Source of the DNA: an uncultured Muribaculaceae bacterium | Lineage (GTDB): Bacteria > Bacteroidota > Bacteroidia > Bacteroidales > Muribaculaceae | Length of the DNA: 64,000 bases | Assembly (NCBI GenBank): GCA_904501735.1 | Contig: CAJGBY010000006.1 | Coordinates: 45,791 to 109,790 of the forward strand | Direction of reading: 5' to 3' | Part shown: positions 8,542 to 18,148 of the stretch, in pieces | Layout of the letters: each line of letters opens with the position of its first letter | Numbering within the stretch: the stretch's first letter is position 1 | The notes under the pieces: model-generated | Told to the model about the DNA's origin: nothing | The model's database searches: none | What the model saw: the letters and a program-made list of their open reading frames with translations, nothing else | Made by a program: the position numbers and the translations under genes

Positions 8542-8994
8542 TTAATTATTCAATAGTTCTTTCACTTTGGCTGAGATAGCGCGACCTTCAGCCTTGCCAG
8601 CAAGTTGCTTAGACGCAACACCCATCACCTTGCCCATATCTTTAGGTGAAGTAGCACCTACTTGTGCGATGATGTCGGCAATAGCTGCCGAAAGTTCTTC
8701 GTCGCTAAGTTGCTTAGGTAGATATTCTTCGATGATAGCGGCTTCAAGCAATTCGGCGTCGGCAAGGTCTTGGCGAGCTTGCGAAGTGTAGATGTCGGCC
8801 GATTCTTTGCGTTGCTTTACCATCTTGGTAAGAATCTTGATAGCAGCATCGTCGGTAAGAGTGCCATCGCTACCTTTGGCTGTTTTAGCTTCAAGAAATT
8901 CCTTCTTGATGCCTCGAAGAGTTTGCAAGCGCACTTGTTCGCGAGCAAGCATAGCCTTCTTTATGTCTTCGTTGATAATTTCAAATAAATCCAT
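8542..8994 (-). CDS. GatB/YqeY domain protein
   Basis: 150-aa helical protein of the YqeY family, which shares the tRNA-binding C-terminal domain of GatB. The segments RLQTLRGIKKEFLEAK near 21-36 and EYLPKQLSDEEL near 94-105 are typical, as is GKVMGVASKQLAGKAEGR near 124-141. The start is ATG 8994 (MDLFEIINEDIKK). A longer open frame reaching 9099 would run into the end of ftsZ and adds unrelated residues. Position between ftsZ and serS suggests co-transcription with the division cluster. The biochemical role is not established. Confidence 0.88.
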   Translation of the reverse strand: MDLFEIINEDIKKAMLAREQVRLQTLRGIKKEFLEAKTAKGSDGTLTDDAAIKILTKMVKQRKESADIYTSQARQDLADAELLEAAIIEEYLPKQLSDEELSAAIADIIAQVGATSPKDMGKVMGVASKQLAGKAEGRAISAKVKELLNN

Positions 8995-9037
8995 ATTCAA
9001 CTGAGTTATAATTCGTGTAATTAAGTGTTGTCGCTGT

Positions 9038-10405
9038 TTAATCGGCAAAATTGATAGTCTTTTTGACTTGTTTTTGCTCAATCTGAGGCTCGGCAGCATC
9101 TTCTTGCTTTTGAGGTGCGTTGATGATCTCCTTCACGCTGTCTTTGAATTTAGAGTCGCGACGGAAAGTAGGAGTGCGCTCGATCATATCGACCACTTCG
9201 TCGTTGTCGTATTCGTCGAGTGAAAGCACCATGTACTTAGCACGAGCAGTGTTTTGCAAAGCTTCAGGACCATAGATTTCGAAGATACGGTCTTGGTCTT
9301 TTTCTGGGTCTGGTTCGCTTGGTTTAGCTGGAGCCGAGAATGTTTTAGGCTTAGTAGTTTGAGGTTGCTTTGATTCCACTTCTTCGGTGAGCGATACATT
9401 GAATCCCGAAGCAAGGATAGTAACCTTAACCTTGTTGCCAAGAGTGTCGTCGGTAGCTACACCCCATATAACATCGATACCATGAGTGAACTTACACATG
9501 AATTCGCGCATTTCGTCTACTTCGCTCATTACAAAGCGATGTTCAGCCTTAGTAGAGAAGTAGATGTTGACAAGGATTCGCTTAGAACCATATACATCGC
9601 GGTTGCGCAAAAGAGGCGACTTAAGAGCTTCTTCGATAGCCTTAGTCATGCGTCGTTCGCCTTCGCCGTAACCCGAACTGATGATAGCCACGCCACCGTC
9701 TAATAGAGTGGTGCGCACATCGTTGAAGTCGAGGTTGATTTTACCTTGAGTAGTGATGATTTCGGAAATACTGCGTGCTGCAGTTGACAGAGTGTCGTCG
9801 GCCTTACCGAAACCTTCAAGGAAATCGAGTTCGCCATATATTTCAGTGAGTCGCTCGTTGTTGATAACAAGAAGCGCATCGACATATTTGCTCATTTCTT
9901 CGGCACCATTGAGCGCCTTGATGATTTTCTTTTCGCCTTCGAAAAGGAAAGGAATGGTAACGATGCCCACGGTGAGAATGTTGTGCTCGCGAGCAATGCG
10001 TGCTACCACAGGAGCCGCACCAGTACCAGTACCACCACCCATACCGGCAGTGATGAACACCATCTTAGTGTCGTCTTGGAAAAGTTTTGCGATTTCTTCG
10101 GCACTTTCTTCGGCAGCAGCCTTTGCTACCTCAGGCTTGTTGCCTGCGCCAAGACCATGAGTAGTGTTAGGGCCAATAAGTACCTTGCTAGGCACTTGAG
10201 AACCATTAAGAGCTTGACGGTCGGTATTGCACACCACAAATGATACGCCCTTGATGTTTTGAGCATACATGTGGTTGATAGCGTTGTTACCGCCACCACC
10301 AACGCCAATCACTTTGATGATTTTTTCTATTTCGTTGTCGTCGCTAAAGCCAGGGTTGTTGATAACATCTTCTGGCACATTTTCTATATCGTTGAATCCT
10401 TGCAT
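9038..10405 (-). CDS. ftsZ: cell division GTPase FtsZ
   Basis: Tubulin homologue that polymerises into the Z ring at midcell. The nucleotide-binding loops are clear: GVGGGGNNAINHM near 34-46, the tubulin signature GGGTGTGAAPV near 125-135, and the catalytic T7 loop NLDFNDVRT near 224. Residues 340-400 are a variable linker. The conserved C-terminal peptide that binds FtsA is recognisable as DMIERTPTFRR. It is not at the very end: a further 39 residues follow, finishing KKTINFAD. The gene is preceded by a 139-base gap with its own candidate promoter, so it can be expressed apart from ftsA. Confidence 0.97.
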   Translation of the reverse strand: MQGFNDIENVPEDVINNPGFSDDNEIEKIIKVIGVGGGGNNAINHMYAQNIKGVSFVVCNTDRQALNGSQVPSKVLIGPNTTHGLGAGNKPEVAKAAAEESAEEIAKLFQDDTKMVFITAGMGGGTGTGAAPVVARIAREHNILTVGIVTIPFLFEGEKKIIKALNGAEEMSKYVDALLVINNERLTEIYGELDFLEGFGKADDTLSTAARSISEIITTQGKINLDFNDVRTTLLDGGVAIISSGYGEGERRMTKAIEEALKSPLLRNRDVYGSKRILVNIYFSTKAEHRFVMSEVDEMREFMCKFTHGIDVIWGVATDDTLGNKVKVTILASGFNVSLTEEVESKQPQTTKPKTFSAPAKPSEPDPEKDQDRIFEIYGPEALQNTARAKYMVLSLDEYDNDEVVDMIERTPTFRRDSKFKDSVKEIINAPQKQEDAAEPQIEQKQVKKTINFAD

Positions 10406-10471
10406 AGTCGTAAATTGTATTGAATTTAGTCCTTTCGTCGCTTTACAATTCTATCGGAACCAAATCGAGTG

Positions 10472-10479
10472 CAAAATTA
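10472..10479 (-). promoter_or_regulatory. candidate -7 box for ftsZ
   Basis: CAAAATTA on the plus strand reads TAATTTTG on the minus strand, 67 bases upstream of the ftsZ ATG inside the only sizeable gap of the dcw cluster. No firm -33 box. Confidence 0.45.
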
Positions 10480-10544
10480 CTCAGAAATATGGTTAATAGA
10501 GAATTAATTACGCAACATTTTTTGATAAATAGTAGAAAACGAGG

Positions 10545-11900
10545 TTAATCGTAACTACCATCTTCGTCTTCTTCGGTATTATTTTCGGTGAAAAGTTTTT
10601 TCAACGAAGATAAAATATTCAAACCTTGCTTCTTGCGTCCATCTTTGTCTTCCTCAGGCTTTGAAGGTGTTTTAGGAGTTTCGACTTCAGGCTTAGTGTC
10701 CACATTTTCTGGTTCTGGCTCTTGCTCAGGCTCAACAGGTTTTGCGATGCGGGTGATGCAAGACATGTCAGGCTCGATGCGTTCGGCAGCTTCGGCAGCC
10801 AATGAAACAGCTTGAATATATAGGTCGGAATCTTGTCCCTTCTTTGCCAAAATGTTGACATGTTTAGGGTAAGAACCGAATTTTACCTTTGGATGGCAAC
10901 TCTTTTCGAGTAGTTCGCGGAATCCATTGAGTTTAGCGCTACCACCGATGAGGATGATACCATGAGCCAAATCTTCTGGATTGATGTTGGCAAACTTGAA
11001 TTGCTCGTTGATGTTGGCAATAATTTCGCCACTGCGTGCCACAACAAGTTTAGAGATGTCTTGTACCATGATACCATCGATTTGTGCCGATTGGTCGAGG
11101 CTTTCGCTTGGAGGCATAGCATTGCCTGCGCTTGTTTTCAAGTTTTCGGCCTTTTCTTCAAGAACATTGAGGCTCATTATGTCGCGAGTGATGTTGCGAC
11201 CACCGAAAGGCAGAGTAGCTATGTGAATAAGCGCATCGTTCTTGTAGATAGACACTGTAGTGGTTTCGGCACCAAGGTCCACAAGCATACAGCCAAGTTG
11301 TCGTTCGTCATAAGATAGAACATGCTTTGCTACTGCCAATGGTGAAAGAATGATGCCATTCACCTTAATATTTGGGTCGATGACGCGTTGCAAATTGGCT
11401 TTAAGGGTACTCTTACCAATGATAGTGTTGAGAGTAGCCGAAATATTTGATGCAAAAGTGCCCACAGGCTTCTTTGCTTCTACATTGTCGATAAGGAATC
11501 GTTGAGGAACGACATCGAGCACATCAAATCCCACCTTAGAAGTCTTGCGACCTTCTTGAAGAATATCGTTGATGATATCTTGTGTGATAGGAGTTTCGAT
11601 GTTGAATTGTTTCTTAACTTGCACAGTCTCGTTGCGAATAGAACGACCTGCAAGGCTAAGGTAGATGCTTGTTACTTCGGCATCTTTAATTTGAGCGTTA
11701 AGTTTTGCGATTACTTCGTTGATGCTGCGTTTCACTTCTTCAACATTCTTGATGCAGCCATATCGCACGCTTTCACTTATTTTTGTTTCTTGGATAGCTC
11801 TGATAGAAACGGCTCCTTCGGGTAGCTCTTTTTGAGCGATAACGCCCACAATCTTAGAACTACCAATCTCGATGGCTATGATATACTGTTTCTTTTCCAT
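10545..11900 (-). CDS. ftsA: cell division protein FtsA
   Basis: Actin-fold protein that tethers FtsZ filaments to the inner membrane. The phosphate loop IAIEIGSSKIVGVIA spans about 8-22, the 1C (SHS2) subdomain about 85-165, phosphate 2 is MLVDLGAETTTVSIY near 218, and the adenosine motif is GIILIGGSAKLNG near 317. A charged linker (PEQEPEPEN, PSKPEEDKDGRKK) leads to a short amphipathic helix LNILSSLKKLF near 427-437, the membrane-targeting sequence. Unusually for the protobacterial form, an acidic tail of about 14 residues follows it, as in other Bacteroidota. ftsQ lies 32 bases upstream. Confidence 0.96.
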   Translation of the reverse strand: MEKKQYIIAIEIGSSKIVGVIAQKELPEGAVSIRAIQETKISESVRYGCIKNVEEVKRSINEVIAKLNAQIKDAEVTSIYLSLAGRSIRNETVQVKKQFNIETPITQDIINDILQEGRKTSKVGFDVLDVVPQRFLIDNVEAKKPVGTFASNISATLNTIIGKSTLKANLQRVIDPNIKVNGIILSPLAVAKHVLSYDERQLGCMLVDLGAETTTVSIYKNDALIHIATLPFGGRNITRDIMSLNVLEEKAENLKTSAGNAMPPSESLDQSAQIDGIMVQDISKLVVARSGEIIANINEQFKFANINPEDLAHGIILIGGSAKLNGFRELLEKSCHPKVKFGSYPKHVNILAKKGQDSDLYIQAVSLAAEAAERIEPDMSCITRIAKPVEPEQEPEPENVDTKPEVETPKTPSKPEEDKDGRKKQGLNILSSLKKLFTENNTEEDEDGSYD

Positions 11901-11932
11901 ATTCTTAGTTTGAATAGTATTGTAAAGGTTTT

Positions 11933-12895
11933 CTAATTACTTTTTTTCTTTTTGGCGAAAGCATTGTTTACTTTTTTGGTAGGCGATGCTTTCTTGGTGG
12001 TTTTACTCGTTTTTGCGGCAGGCTTGTTAGTAGCGTTGGCTGTTGCAACGGGTTTCTCATTTTGTGCCGATTCTTGTGGAATGATAAGCGATTCGATAGC
12101 CGGTGCTTCGTTTTCCAAAGTAGAGTCGACAACAAGCACTGGTTTGATGCGCTTAGAGCGTCGATTGGCTACTACTTGGTAGTTCCACTTGAGCGAGATA
12201 GTGTCGTAGGTGTCCCAACCCTTCACTGGCATTACTTCCTTGTAGAAGCGTTTCAACTTGGCAAATTTGTTAGCGATATTAGTGCTATCGCCAAAGTTGA
12301 TAACATGTCCGCGAATGGAAGGAATGATGATAATATTGTTTTTGTCCTTGACCGTGTACATGGTTACGAGCTCACTCAATGCAGGTTCGCTTTCTACATA
12401 CTTAGCAATAGGCAATACAATAAGCGCATCGGCAGGGTCGTTGAAATGTCCGCTCACGATAGGAGTATTGGTGTGAATAGAGCTTGTGGCTCTCATTGAT
12501 TTACCATCTTTGTTGACATAGAAAGACTCGCCACCATCAAAAACTCTCATAACAGGAATAAGTTGTGAAGTGTAGATGTGAATGTCGCCGTTTTTCATCA
12601 TCACGCATTCGGCACTTTCGAGATATTCAGAGTTGGCAAAGAAATTTTCGATAGTGTCGGTGTCGATATCGGTAACATTCATTCCTGTTGGGTTGAGATT
12701 AGCTTTGTTGAGCATATCTCGGAGTATCGCTTGATTGACAAAAGATACTGTGTCGGCATTTTCGATGTCGATGTCAACAGCATTACACACCCTTGTATCA
12801 GCTTGCATATTGGCCCAAATGAAATTAATCACGAGCCCCACACACGCAGCCACAAGAGCAATGTATTTGAGTATGTTAAGTATCTTTTTTAGCAT
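11933..12895 (-). CDS. ftsQ: cell division protein FtsQ
   Basis: Bitopic membrane protein of the divisome. One membrane span lies near residues 9-29, and a POTRA-like domain follows (about 40-115: VDIDIENADTVSF, LNPTGMNVTDIDTDTIENF). A beta domain to about 245 contains DTYDTISLKWNYQVVANRRS. The last 60 residues form a basic K/T/A-rich tail ending FAKKKKSN. The sequence is divergent and the call rests on topology, the POTRA-like segment and the position between murC and ftsA. Its start overlaps the murC stop by 7 bases. Confidence 0.9.
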   Translation of the reverse strand: MLKKILNILKYIALVAACVGLVINFIWANMQADTRVCNAVDIDIENADTVSFVNQAILRDMLNKANLNPTGMNVTDIDTDTIENFFANSEYLESAECVMMKNGDIHIYTSQLIPVMRVFDGGESFYVNKDGKSMRATSSIHTNTPIVSGHFNDPADALIVLPIAKYVESEPALSELVTMYTVKDKNNIIIIPSIRGHVINFGDSTNIANKFAKLKRFYKEVMPVKGWDTYDTISLKWNYQVVANRRSKRIKPVLVVDSTLENEAPAIESLIIPQESAQNEKPVATANATNKPAAKTSKTTKKASPTKKVNNAFAKKKKSN

Positions 12896-14265
12896 TTTTC
12901 TCGGATGATATCACATATTTGAGGTAGGTAGTCGCAAATGTCGCCAGCACCCACAGTCAATAAAACATCAAAGTTATGATTTTTTATTCGTTCAATCAAG
13001 CATTTTTTCTCGCAAATGCTTTTATTATCGCATTTTATGTCGTTGAGAATGATTTCGGAAGTAACACCTGGAATAGGAAGCTCGCGAGCAGGGTAGATTT
13101 CGGTGAGCCACACTTCGTCGGCGATAGAAAGAGCTTCGGCAAATTGTGGAGCGAAGTCTTGAGTACGCGAATAAAGGTGTGGTTGGAAGATCACTGTCAA
13201 GCGTCTTTCGGGGTATAACTCCTTAATACTGAGGATAGATGCGCGCAATTCGTCGGGGTGATGCGCGTAATCATCGATCACTACAGGCATTTGGGCTTGT
13301 CGGAGCCAGAAGTCGAAGCGGCGTTTTGCGCCTTGATAAGTGGCAATTCCGGTGCGTAGTTCTTCGTCGGTAGCACCCGCAATCCAGCATGCTGCCATCG
13401 ATGCTATAGCATTCTCGATGTTGATGTCGACAGGTACACCCAAAGATACATTCTTGATGACGCCCTTAGGGTGAACGAAGTCGAAAGTTATTTCGCCGTT
13501 GCCTTTTGTGATATTTTCGGCATGGAAGTCGCCCTCATTGCGAGAATAAGAGTATGTTGTAACCCCTTCGGCTGGGCGTGGCTTAAGTTTTAGCCCAGTG
13601 TGAACGATGAGGTGTCCATCGGGACGCACCAATTCGGTGAAGTGAGCGAAACTTTCAAGATAAGCTTCCTCGGTGCCATAGATGTCGAGGTGGTCGGGAT
13701 CGGTGGCAGTAATAACAGCAACATAAGGCTTCAACCAGTGGAAAGAGCGGTCAAACTCGTCGGCTTCGATAACTGAATATTCAGTGCCAGGCGATAGCAG
13801 AAGGTTGCTGTTGTAAGGTTTCAGCACACCACCAAGAAAGGCGTTACAGCCCACAGTTGAATTGTGCAAGATGTGTCCTGCCATGCTTGATGTAGTGGTC
13901 TTGCCATGTGTACCAGCGAAGCATAGTCCCTTAGAACTTGCTGTGATGAGTCCCAACACTTGTGCGCGCTTCATGATGGTAAAACCATTGTTGGTGAAAT
14001 ATTGTAGTCCTTCGTGCGATTGAGGCACAGCAGGAGTGTAGATTACAAGAGTGGTTTCTTTGTCGCGACAATAATCAGGAATTAGGTCGGCATTTTCGTC
14101 GAAAACTATTTCAGCACCTTCGGCTATGAGGTTGCGAGTGAGCTCAGTAGGAGTGCGGTCGTAACCAGCCACTTTCTTACCCATAGATAGGAAAAAGCGT
14201 TCGAGCGCAGCCATACCTATGCCACCTGCACCTACGAAATATATAGAATTATACTGTTTAATCAT
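12889..14265 (-). CDS. murC: UDP-N-acetylmuramate--L-alanine ligase
   Basis: Cytoplasmic ATP-dependent ligase adding L-alanine to UDP-MurNAc. The N-terminal nucleotide fold starts YFVGAGGIGMAAL near 9-21. The ATP loop is CFAGTHGKTTTSSM near 114-127, and the central domain has DEFDRSFHWL near 168 and DPDHLDIYGT near 189. The C-terminal ligase domain has IDDYAHHPDELRASI near 334. The ATG overlaps the murG stop (ATGA), and the 3' end overlaps the ftsQ start, indicating tight translational coupling. Confidence 0.97.
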   Translation of the reverse strand: MIKQYNSIYFVGAGGIGMAALERFFLSMGKKVAGYDRTPTELTRNLIAEGAEIVFDENADLIPDYCRDKETTLVIYTPAVPQSHEGLQYFTNNGFTIMKRAQVLGLITASSKGLCFAGTHGKTTTSSMAGHILHNSTVGCNAFLGGVLKPYNSNLLLSPGTEYSVIEADEFDRSFHWLKPYVAVITATDPDHLDIYGTEEAYLESFAHFTELVRPDGHLIVHTGLKLKPRPAEGVTTYSYSRNEGDFHAENITKGNGEITFDFVHPKGVIKNVSLGVPVDINIENAIASMAACWIAGATDEELRTGIATYQGAKRRFDFWLRQAQMPVVIDDYAHHPDELRASILSIKELYPERRLTVIFQPHLYSRTQDFAPQFAEALSIADEVWLTEIYPARELPIPGVTSEIILNDIKCDNKSICEKKCLIERIKNHNFDVLLTVGAGDICDYLPQICDIIREKC

Positions 14266-15383
14266 TTTGAAGAAGAGTTTTTATCAATTATTTCAAATAC
14301 CTTGTCGACGATGTGTTCGGCAGCATTGTTGAGCGCCATTTTAGACACATTAGAAGCAAGCGAATTGAGTTTGTCGCAGTCGTTTATAGTGCTTAAAATG
14401 GTGCTAACGAGTTGCTCTTGGCTTTGAGCATCGGTAACCATAATAGCAGCATCTTGATTTACAAGAGCAAGAGCATTCTTGGTTTGGTGATCTTCGGCTA
14501 CATTAGGCGAAGGCACAAGAATACAAGGCTTGCCAAGCAGTTGGAGTTCGGAAATTGAGCTTGCCCCTGCGCGTGATACTACAAGGTCGGCAGCACGATA
14601 GGCGATATCCATGTCGTTGACAAAAGCCATTTGCTTAACATTATTGGCTGGAGATTGCTCAAGAGCTTTCTTGCAAGCTTCGTCATAGAATTTGCCAGTT
14701 TGCCAAATGAATTGCAGATTTTGCTCGTTGGCAATGCGTTCAAGTCCCGCCGAAATGCTGTTGTTGATGGTGCGTGCGCCCAAACTACCGCCGATGATTA
14801 GCACAGTGCGCTTTTTAGGGTCGAGTCCATAGTGAGCCTTAGCATCTTCTTGAGAAAGAGTGCACTGCAAGAGGTTGCTACGCACAGGATTTCCTGTGAG
14901 GACAATCTTTTGTGCAGGGAAGAAGCGTTCCATGCCATCATAGGCCACACAAATGGCGTGAGCATTGTTGGCCAACATCTTATTGGTTACTCCAGCATAA
15001 GAGTTTTGCTCTTGTATAAGAGTCGGGATACCTTTCTTTTGAGCAGCTTTAAGCATAGGGCCACTTGCATATCCACCCACGCCGATAGCAATCTGCGGTT
15101 GGAATTCTTTCAAGATGTTTTTTGCCATGCGTAGGCTCTTGAAAAGGCGTAAAAGCACTTTGATATTGTTGAATAGATTCTTGCGGTCGAAGCCACTCAC
15201 AGGAAGGCCAATGATGCGATAGCCAGCAGCAGGAACTTTCTCCATTTCCATGCGATTATCGGCACCAACAAAAAGAATGTCGGCGTTAGGGTAGCGGCGT
15301 TTGATTTCGCCCGCAATAGCGAGGGCAGGGAAAATGTGTCCCCCTGTACCTCCACCACTTATCAGAATCTTAGGATTGTTCAT
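14262..15383 (-). CDS. murG: lipid II-forming GlcNAc transferase
   Basis: Peripheral membrane glycosyltransferase (GT28) that adds GlcNAc to lipid I. The N-terminal glycine loop is ISGGGTGGHIFPALAIA near 8-24, and a second G loop IGVGGYASGPM lies near 105. The C-terminal UDP-GlcNAc-binding domain has IGGSLGARTINN near 199, SRAGASSISELQLLGKPCI near 279 and PSPNVAEDHQTKNA near 301. Length 373 aa is typical. It lies 21 bases after ftsW and overlaps murC by 4 bases. Confidence 0.97.
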   Translation of the reverse strand: MNNPKILISGGGTGGHIFPALAIAGEIKRRYPNADILFVGADNRMEMEKVPAAGYRIIGLPVSGFDRKNLFNNIKVLLRLFKSLRMAKNILKEFQPQIAIGVGGYASGPMLKAAQKKGIPTLIQEQNSYAGVTNKMLANNAHAICVAYDGMERFFPAQKIVLTGNPVRSNLLQCTLSQEDAKAHYGLDPKKRTVLIIGGSLGARTINNSISAGLERIANEQNLQFIWQTGKFYDEACKKALEQSPANNVKQMAFVNDMDIAYRAADLVVSRAGASSISELQLLGKPCILVPSPNVAEDHQTKNALALVNQDAAIMVTDAQSQEQLVSTILSTINDCDKLNSLASNVSKMALNNAAEHIVDKVFEIIDKNSSSK

Positions 15384-15404
15384 ATATTAATTGTTATGAA
15401 GTTA

Positions 15405-16766
15405 TTAAAGAGTAGGGTTTTCGGCACGAAGATTTTCGGGCAACTTGTCGTGGTCGGCCTTCTTGAGCTCTTTATCGTGAGCGTTTTGGATAGCATAACG
15501 GCTCACACTAAGCATGATACCGAATGCTACACTCACCATAAGGGTAGAAGTACCACCCATCGAAACAAGAGGCAATGGCTGTCCCGAAACCGGAACAACA
15601 CCAGTGTTGATCGCCATGTGGAAAAGAGCTTGCAATGATATCATTACCGACATACCCATGACAAGGAAAGAAGGGAATGCGTAAGAGCATTGGAGCGCAA
15701 TTCTTTTGGCTCGGAATACAAGTCCCACAAAAAGGAGTAACACAAATAGTGCGCCTACGATACCTAATTCTTCGGTGATAATCGAGTAGATATAGTCGGA
15801 GAAGGCAAGAGGCAAGCGACTACATTCGCGAGAGTTGCCAGGTCCGACCCCAGTAGGGAAAATGCCATATCGGTTGCTATTGGCCTGCGCCATGCGCGCA
15901 TACATTTCCTGCTGGTTCTTGCTGTTCATTTTTTGGTCAACAAGTTGAGGCGGTGTGTAGTGGCGAATGAAACGAGCAACCCATGTACCACCACGACCGA
16001 AGTTCTTGGTGAGGAATTGCACGAGAGCATTGTCGGTGGGTAGTTCCTCAACTTCGGCAGCTACTACGACCTCAGTTTTAGGGTCGAGGTTGAGATTTTC
16101 TTCCTTAGAATCGTTTAAACTCTTTATAGTGAAAAATATACCTCCACAAACGCCATACACAAGTAATACGACAAGGAGTTTCTTTAATTTAGCTCCACTG
16201 ATAAGCATCATGATGGCCGAAATGCCCATGAGAAGCAAAGTGTTGGTAAGCCCTTGCGAGAATGTGAGCGCACTATAGAAAAGCACTAATGTGGCGCATA
16301 TGAAAATTCCTCGATTGGATACATCTTCGCGTCGTTGGTGTGATGCTGTAACCCATGCAATGAGAGCCACAATAGATACTTTAGCCATTTCGGCCGGTTG
16401 TACCGAGAAGAATCCCAAGTTGATGGCACGCTTGGCACCATTGATATCCTGCCCGATGATGGGCGCGAGGATAAGAGCCAAGATGGTAACAGCAGCGAGG
16501 AGTGTGAAGAGCTTAGGGAAATTCTTGTAGTTGGTAAAGTAGAACACAAGAAGAGCGCAGAACCCACCGAAAAGCAAAATTGCGTGCTTGAAGATAGGTG
16601 CGTACATACCAGCTCCAGTGCCAATGATCTGACTTGAGGCACTGAAACTCTCGACCATAGAGATTAGAACAAGCGATATGTATATCCCCCATATCACCGG
16701 GTCGCCAATGTTTCGTTGAGCTTTTTTGTCCTCAACTTCGGCAGTGAGTGTACTTTCTTTAGACAT
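15405..16766 (-). CDS. ftsW: SEDS peptidoglycan polymerase FtsW
   Basis: Polytopic SEDS glycosyltransferase that polymerises lipid II at the septum with its cognate PBP. About ten membrane spans are visible. Conserved SEDS segments are GAKRAINLGFFSVQPAEMAK near 110-129, GVGPGNSRE near 307, FIYSIITEELG-like SDYIYSIITEELG near 323, and PVSGQPLPLVSMGGTS near 394. An insertion of roughly 60 residues rich in E and V (SKEENLNLDPKTEVVVAAEVEE) enlarges the big extracytoplasmic loop. A soluble N-terminal stretch of about 25 residues precedes the first span. Confidence 0.95.
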   Translation of the reverse strand: MSKESTLTAEVEDKKAQRNIGDPVIWGIYISLVLISMVESFSASSQIIGTGAGMYAPIFKHAILLFGGFCALLVFYFTNYKNFPKLFTLLAAVTILALILAPIIGQDINGAKRAINLGFFSVQPAEMAKVSIVALIAWVTASHQRREDVSNRGIFICATLVLFYSALTFSQGLTNTLLLMGISAIMMLISGAKLKKLLVVLLVYGVCGGIFFTIKSLNDSKEENLNLDPKTEVVVAAEVEELPTDNALVQFLTKNFGRGGTWVARFIRHYTPPQLVDQKMNSKNQQEMYARMAQANSNRYGIFPTGVGPGNSRECSRLPLAFSDYIYSIITEELGIVGALFVLLLFVGLVFRAKRIALQCSYAFPSFLVMGMSVMISLQALFHMAINTGVVPVSGQPLPLVSMGGTSTLMVSVAFGIMLSVSRYAIQNAHDKELKKADHDKLPENLRAENPTL

Positions 16767-16792
16767 AATACTATTTTTTTATTGGTGTGTGT

Positions 16793-18148
16793 TTATAAAG
16801 TGCTGTTTTTAAGCTCTCTTACTTGTTCTTTGAATTGTTTACCGCGGTCTTCGTAGCTCTTGAAGAGGTCGAAGCTTGCGCAGCAAGGTGAAAGCAACAC
16901 TACATCGCCAGTAGAAGCAAGGCTGCGCGCCTTTTCTACAGCTTCTTGCATGCTTGAAGCGTCGGCGATAGCGTCCACCTTATCGTCGAAGAAATTGTGT
17001 AGTTTTGTGTTGTCGACACCGAGGCAAACGATAGCTTTCACTTTTTCCTTTACAAATTGTTCGATTTCGGTGTAGTCGTTACCCTTGTCTTTACCACCAA
17101 GGATAAGTACAGTAGGCGCTTTCATGCTTTCGAGAGCATACCAACATGAATTCACATTGGTAGCCTTAGAGTCGTTGATGTAGCGCACACCGTCGATAGT
17201 TTCGACATATTCGAGGCGATGTTCGACAGCTTCGAAGTCTTCGAGTGCTTGACGAATCACATCTTTCTTGATGTCGAGAATCGAAGCCGATAAACCAGCC
17301 GCCATAGAGTTGAACATATTGTGCAAACCTTGTAGAGCCAATTCTTCGCGATTCATCTCGATGTGTTGGCTATCTGTGTTGATGACAAGTTCGCCACCTT
17401 CAAGGTAGGCCATGGCGTCGGATGAGTGATTAGCCGAGAATGGATATATTTTAGCTTCGATTTTTAAGTTCTTGAGCTGTTCGGCAATGATAGGGTCATC
17501 TTCCCAGAAGATGAACGAGTCTTGCTCAGTTTGGTTGCGAATGATGCGGAACTTGGCTGCGATGTAATTTTCCATTTTGTAATCGTAGCGGTCGAGGTGG
17601 TCGGGGGTAATGTTCATAAGCACCGCGATATTAGCCTTGAACTCATACATGTTGTCGAGTTGGAAGCTACTTAGCTCGATTACATATACATCGTGCTTTT
17701 CGGTGGCAACTTGGTAGGCAAGGCTCTTGCCAACATTGCCAGCCAATCCCACATTAAGCCCTGCTTCGCACAAGATGTGGTAGGTGAGCATAGTAGTGGT
17801 GGTTTTACCATTACTACCAGTGATACACACCATTTTGGCGTCGGTGTATCGACCTGCAAATTCGATTTCAGAGATTACAGGGATGTTCTTGCTCGCTACT
17901 TTGAGCATGATAGGAGCATTGTCGGGGATACCAGGACTCTTGATGACTTCGTCGGCCATGAGCACCTTTTCTTCGGTGTGTTGTCCTTCTTCCCATTCAA
18001 TGTTATATTGATCGAGTTTTTCTTTGTATTTAGGAGCGATTTTACCCATATCGCTCAACCATACATCAAAACCTTTAACTTTTGCCAAGATTGCTGCGCC
18101 AGTGCCACTTTCGCCTGCACCAAGCACAACGATGCGCTTTGCTGTCAT
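16793..18148 (-). CDS. murD: UDP-N-acetylmuramoylalanine--D-glutamate ligase
   Basis: Cytoplasmic ligase adding D-glutamate to UDP-MurNAc-L-Ala. The N-terminal fold begins VVLGAGESGTGAAILA near 6-21. The ATP loop is CITGSNGKTTTTML near 108-121, the central domain has ELSSFQLDNM near 158 and NITPDHLDRYD near 178, and the C-terminal domain has YINDSKATNVNS near 307 and LGGKDKGNDY near 333. The start ATG shares one base with the mraY stop (TAATG), a classic coupled junction. Confidence 0.97.
   Translation of the reverse strand: MTAKRIVVLGAGESGTGAAILAKVKGFDVWLSDMGKIAPKYKEKLDQYNIEWEEGQHTEEKVLMADEVIKSPGIPDNAPIMLKVASKNIPVISEIEFAGRYTDAKMVCITGSNGKTTTTMLTYHILCEAGLNVGLAGNVGKSLAYQVATEKHDVYVIELSSFQLDNMYEFKANIAVLMNITPDHLDRYDYKMENYIAAKFRIIRNQTEQDSFIFWEDDPIIAEQLKNLKIEAKIYPFSANHSSDAMAYLEGGELVINTDSQHIEMNREELALQGLHNMFNSMAAGLSASILDIKKDVIRQALEDFEAVEHRLEYVETIDGVRYINDSKATNVNSCWYALESMKAPTVLILGGKDKGNDYTEIEQFVKEKVKAIVCLGVDNTKLHNFFDDKVDAIADASSMQEAVEKARSLASTGDVVLLSPCCASFDLFKSYEDRGKQFKEQVRELKNSTL

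Noticed and set aside
8995..9099. 35-codon N-terminal extension of the yqeY-like gene
   Set aside because: It runs into the ftsZ coding end, lacks similarity to the family and has a normal ATG start at 8994 after it.
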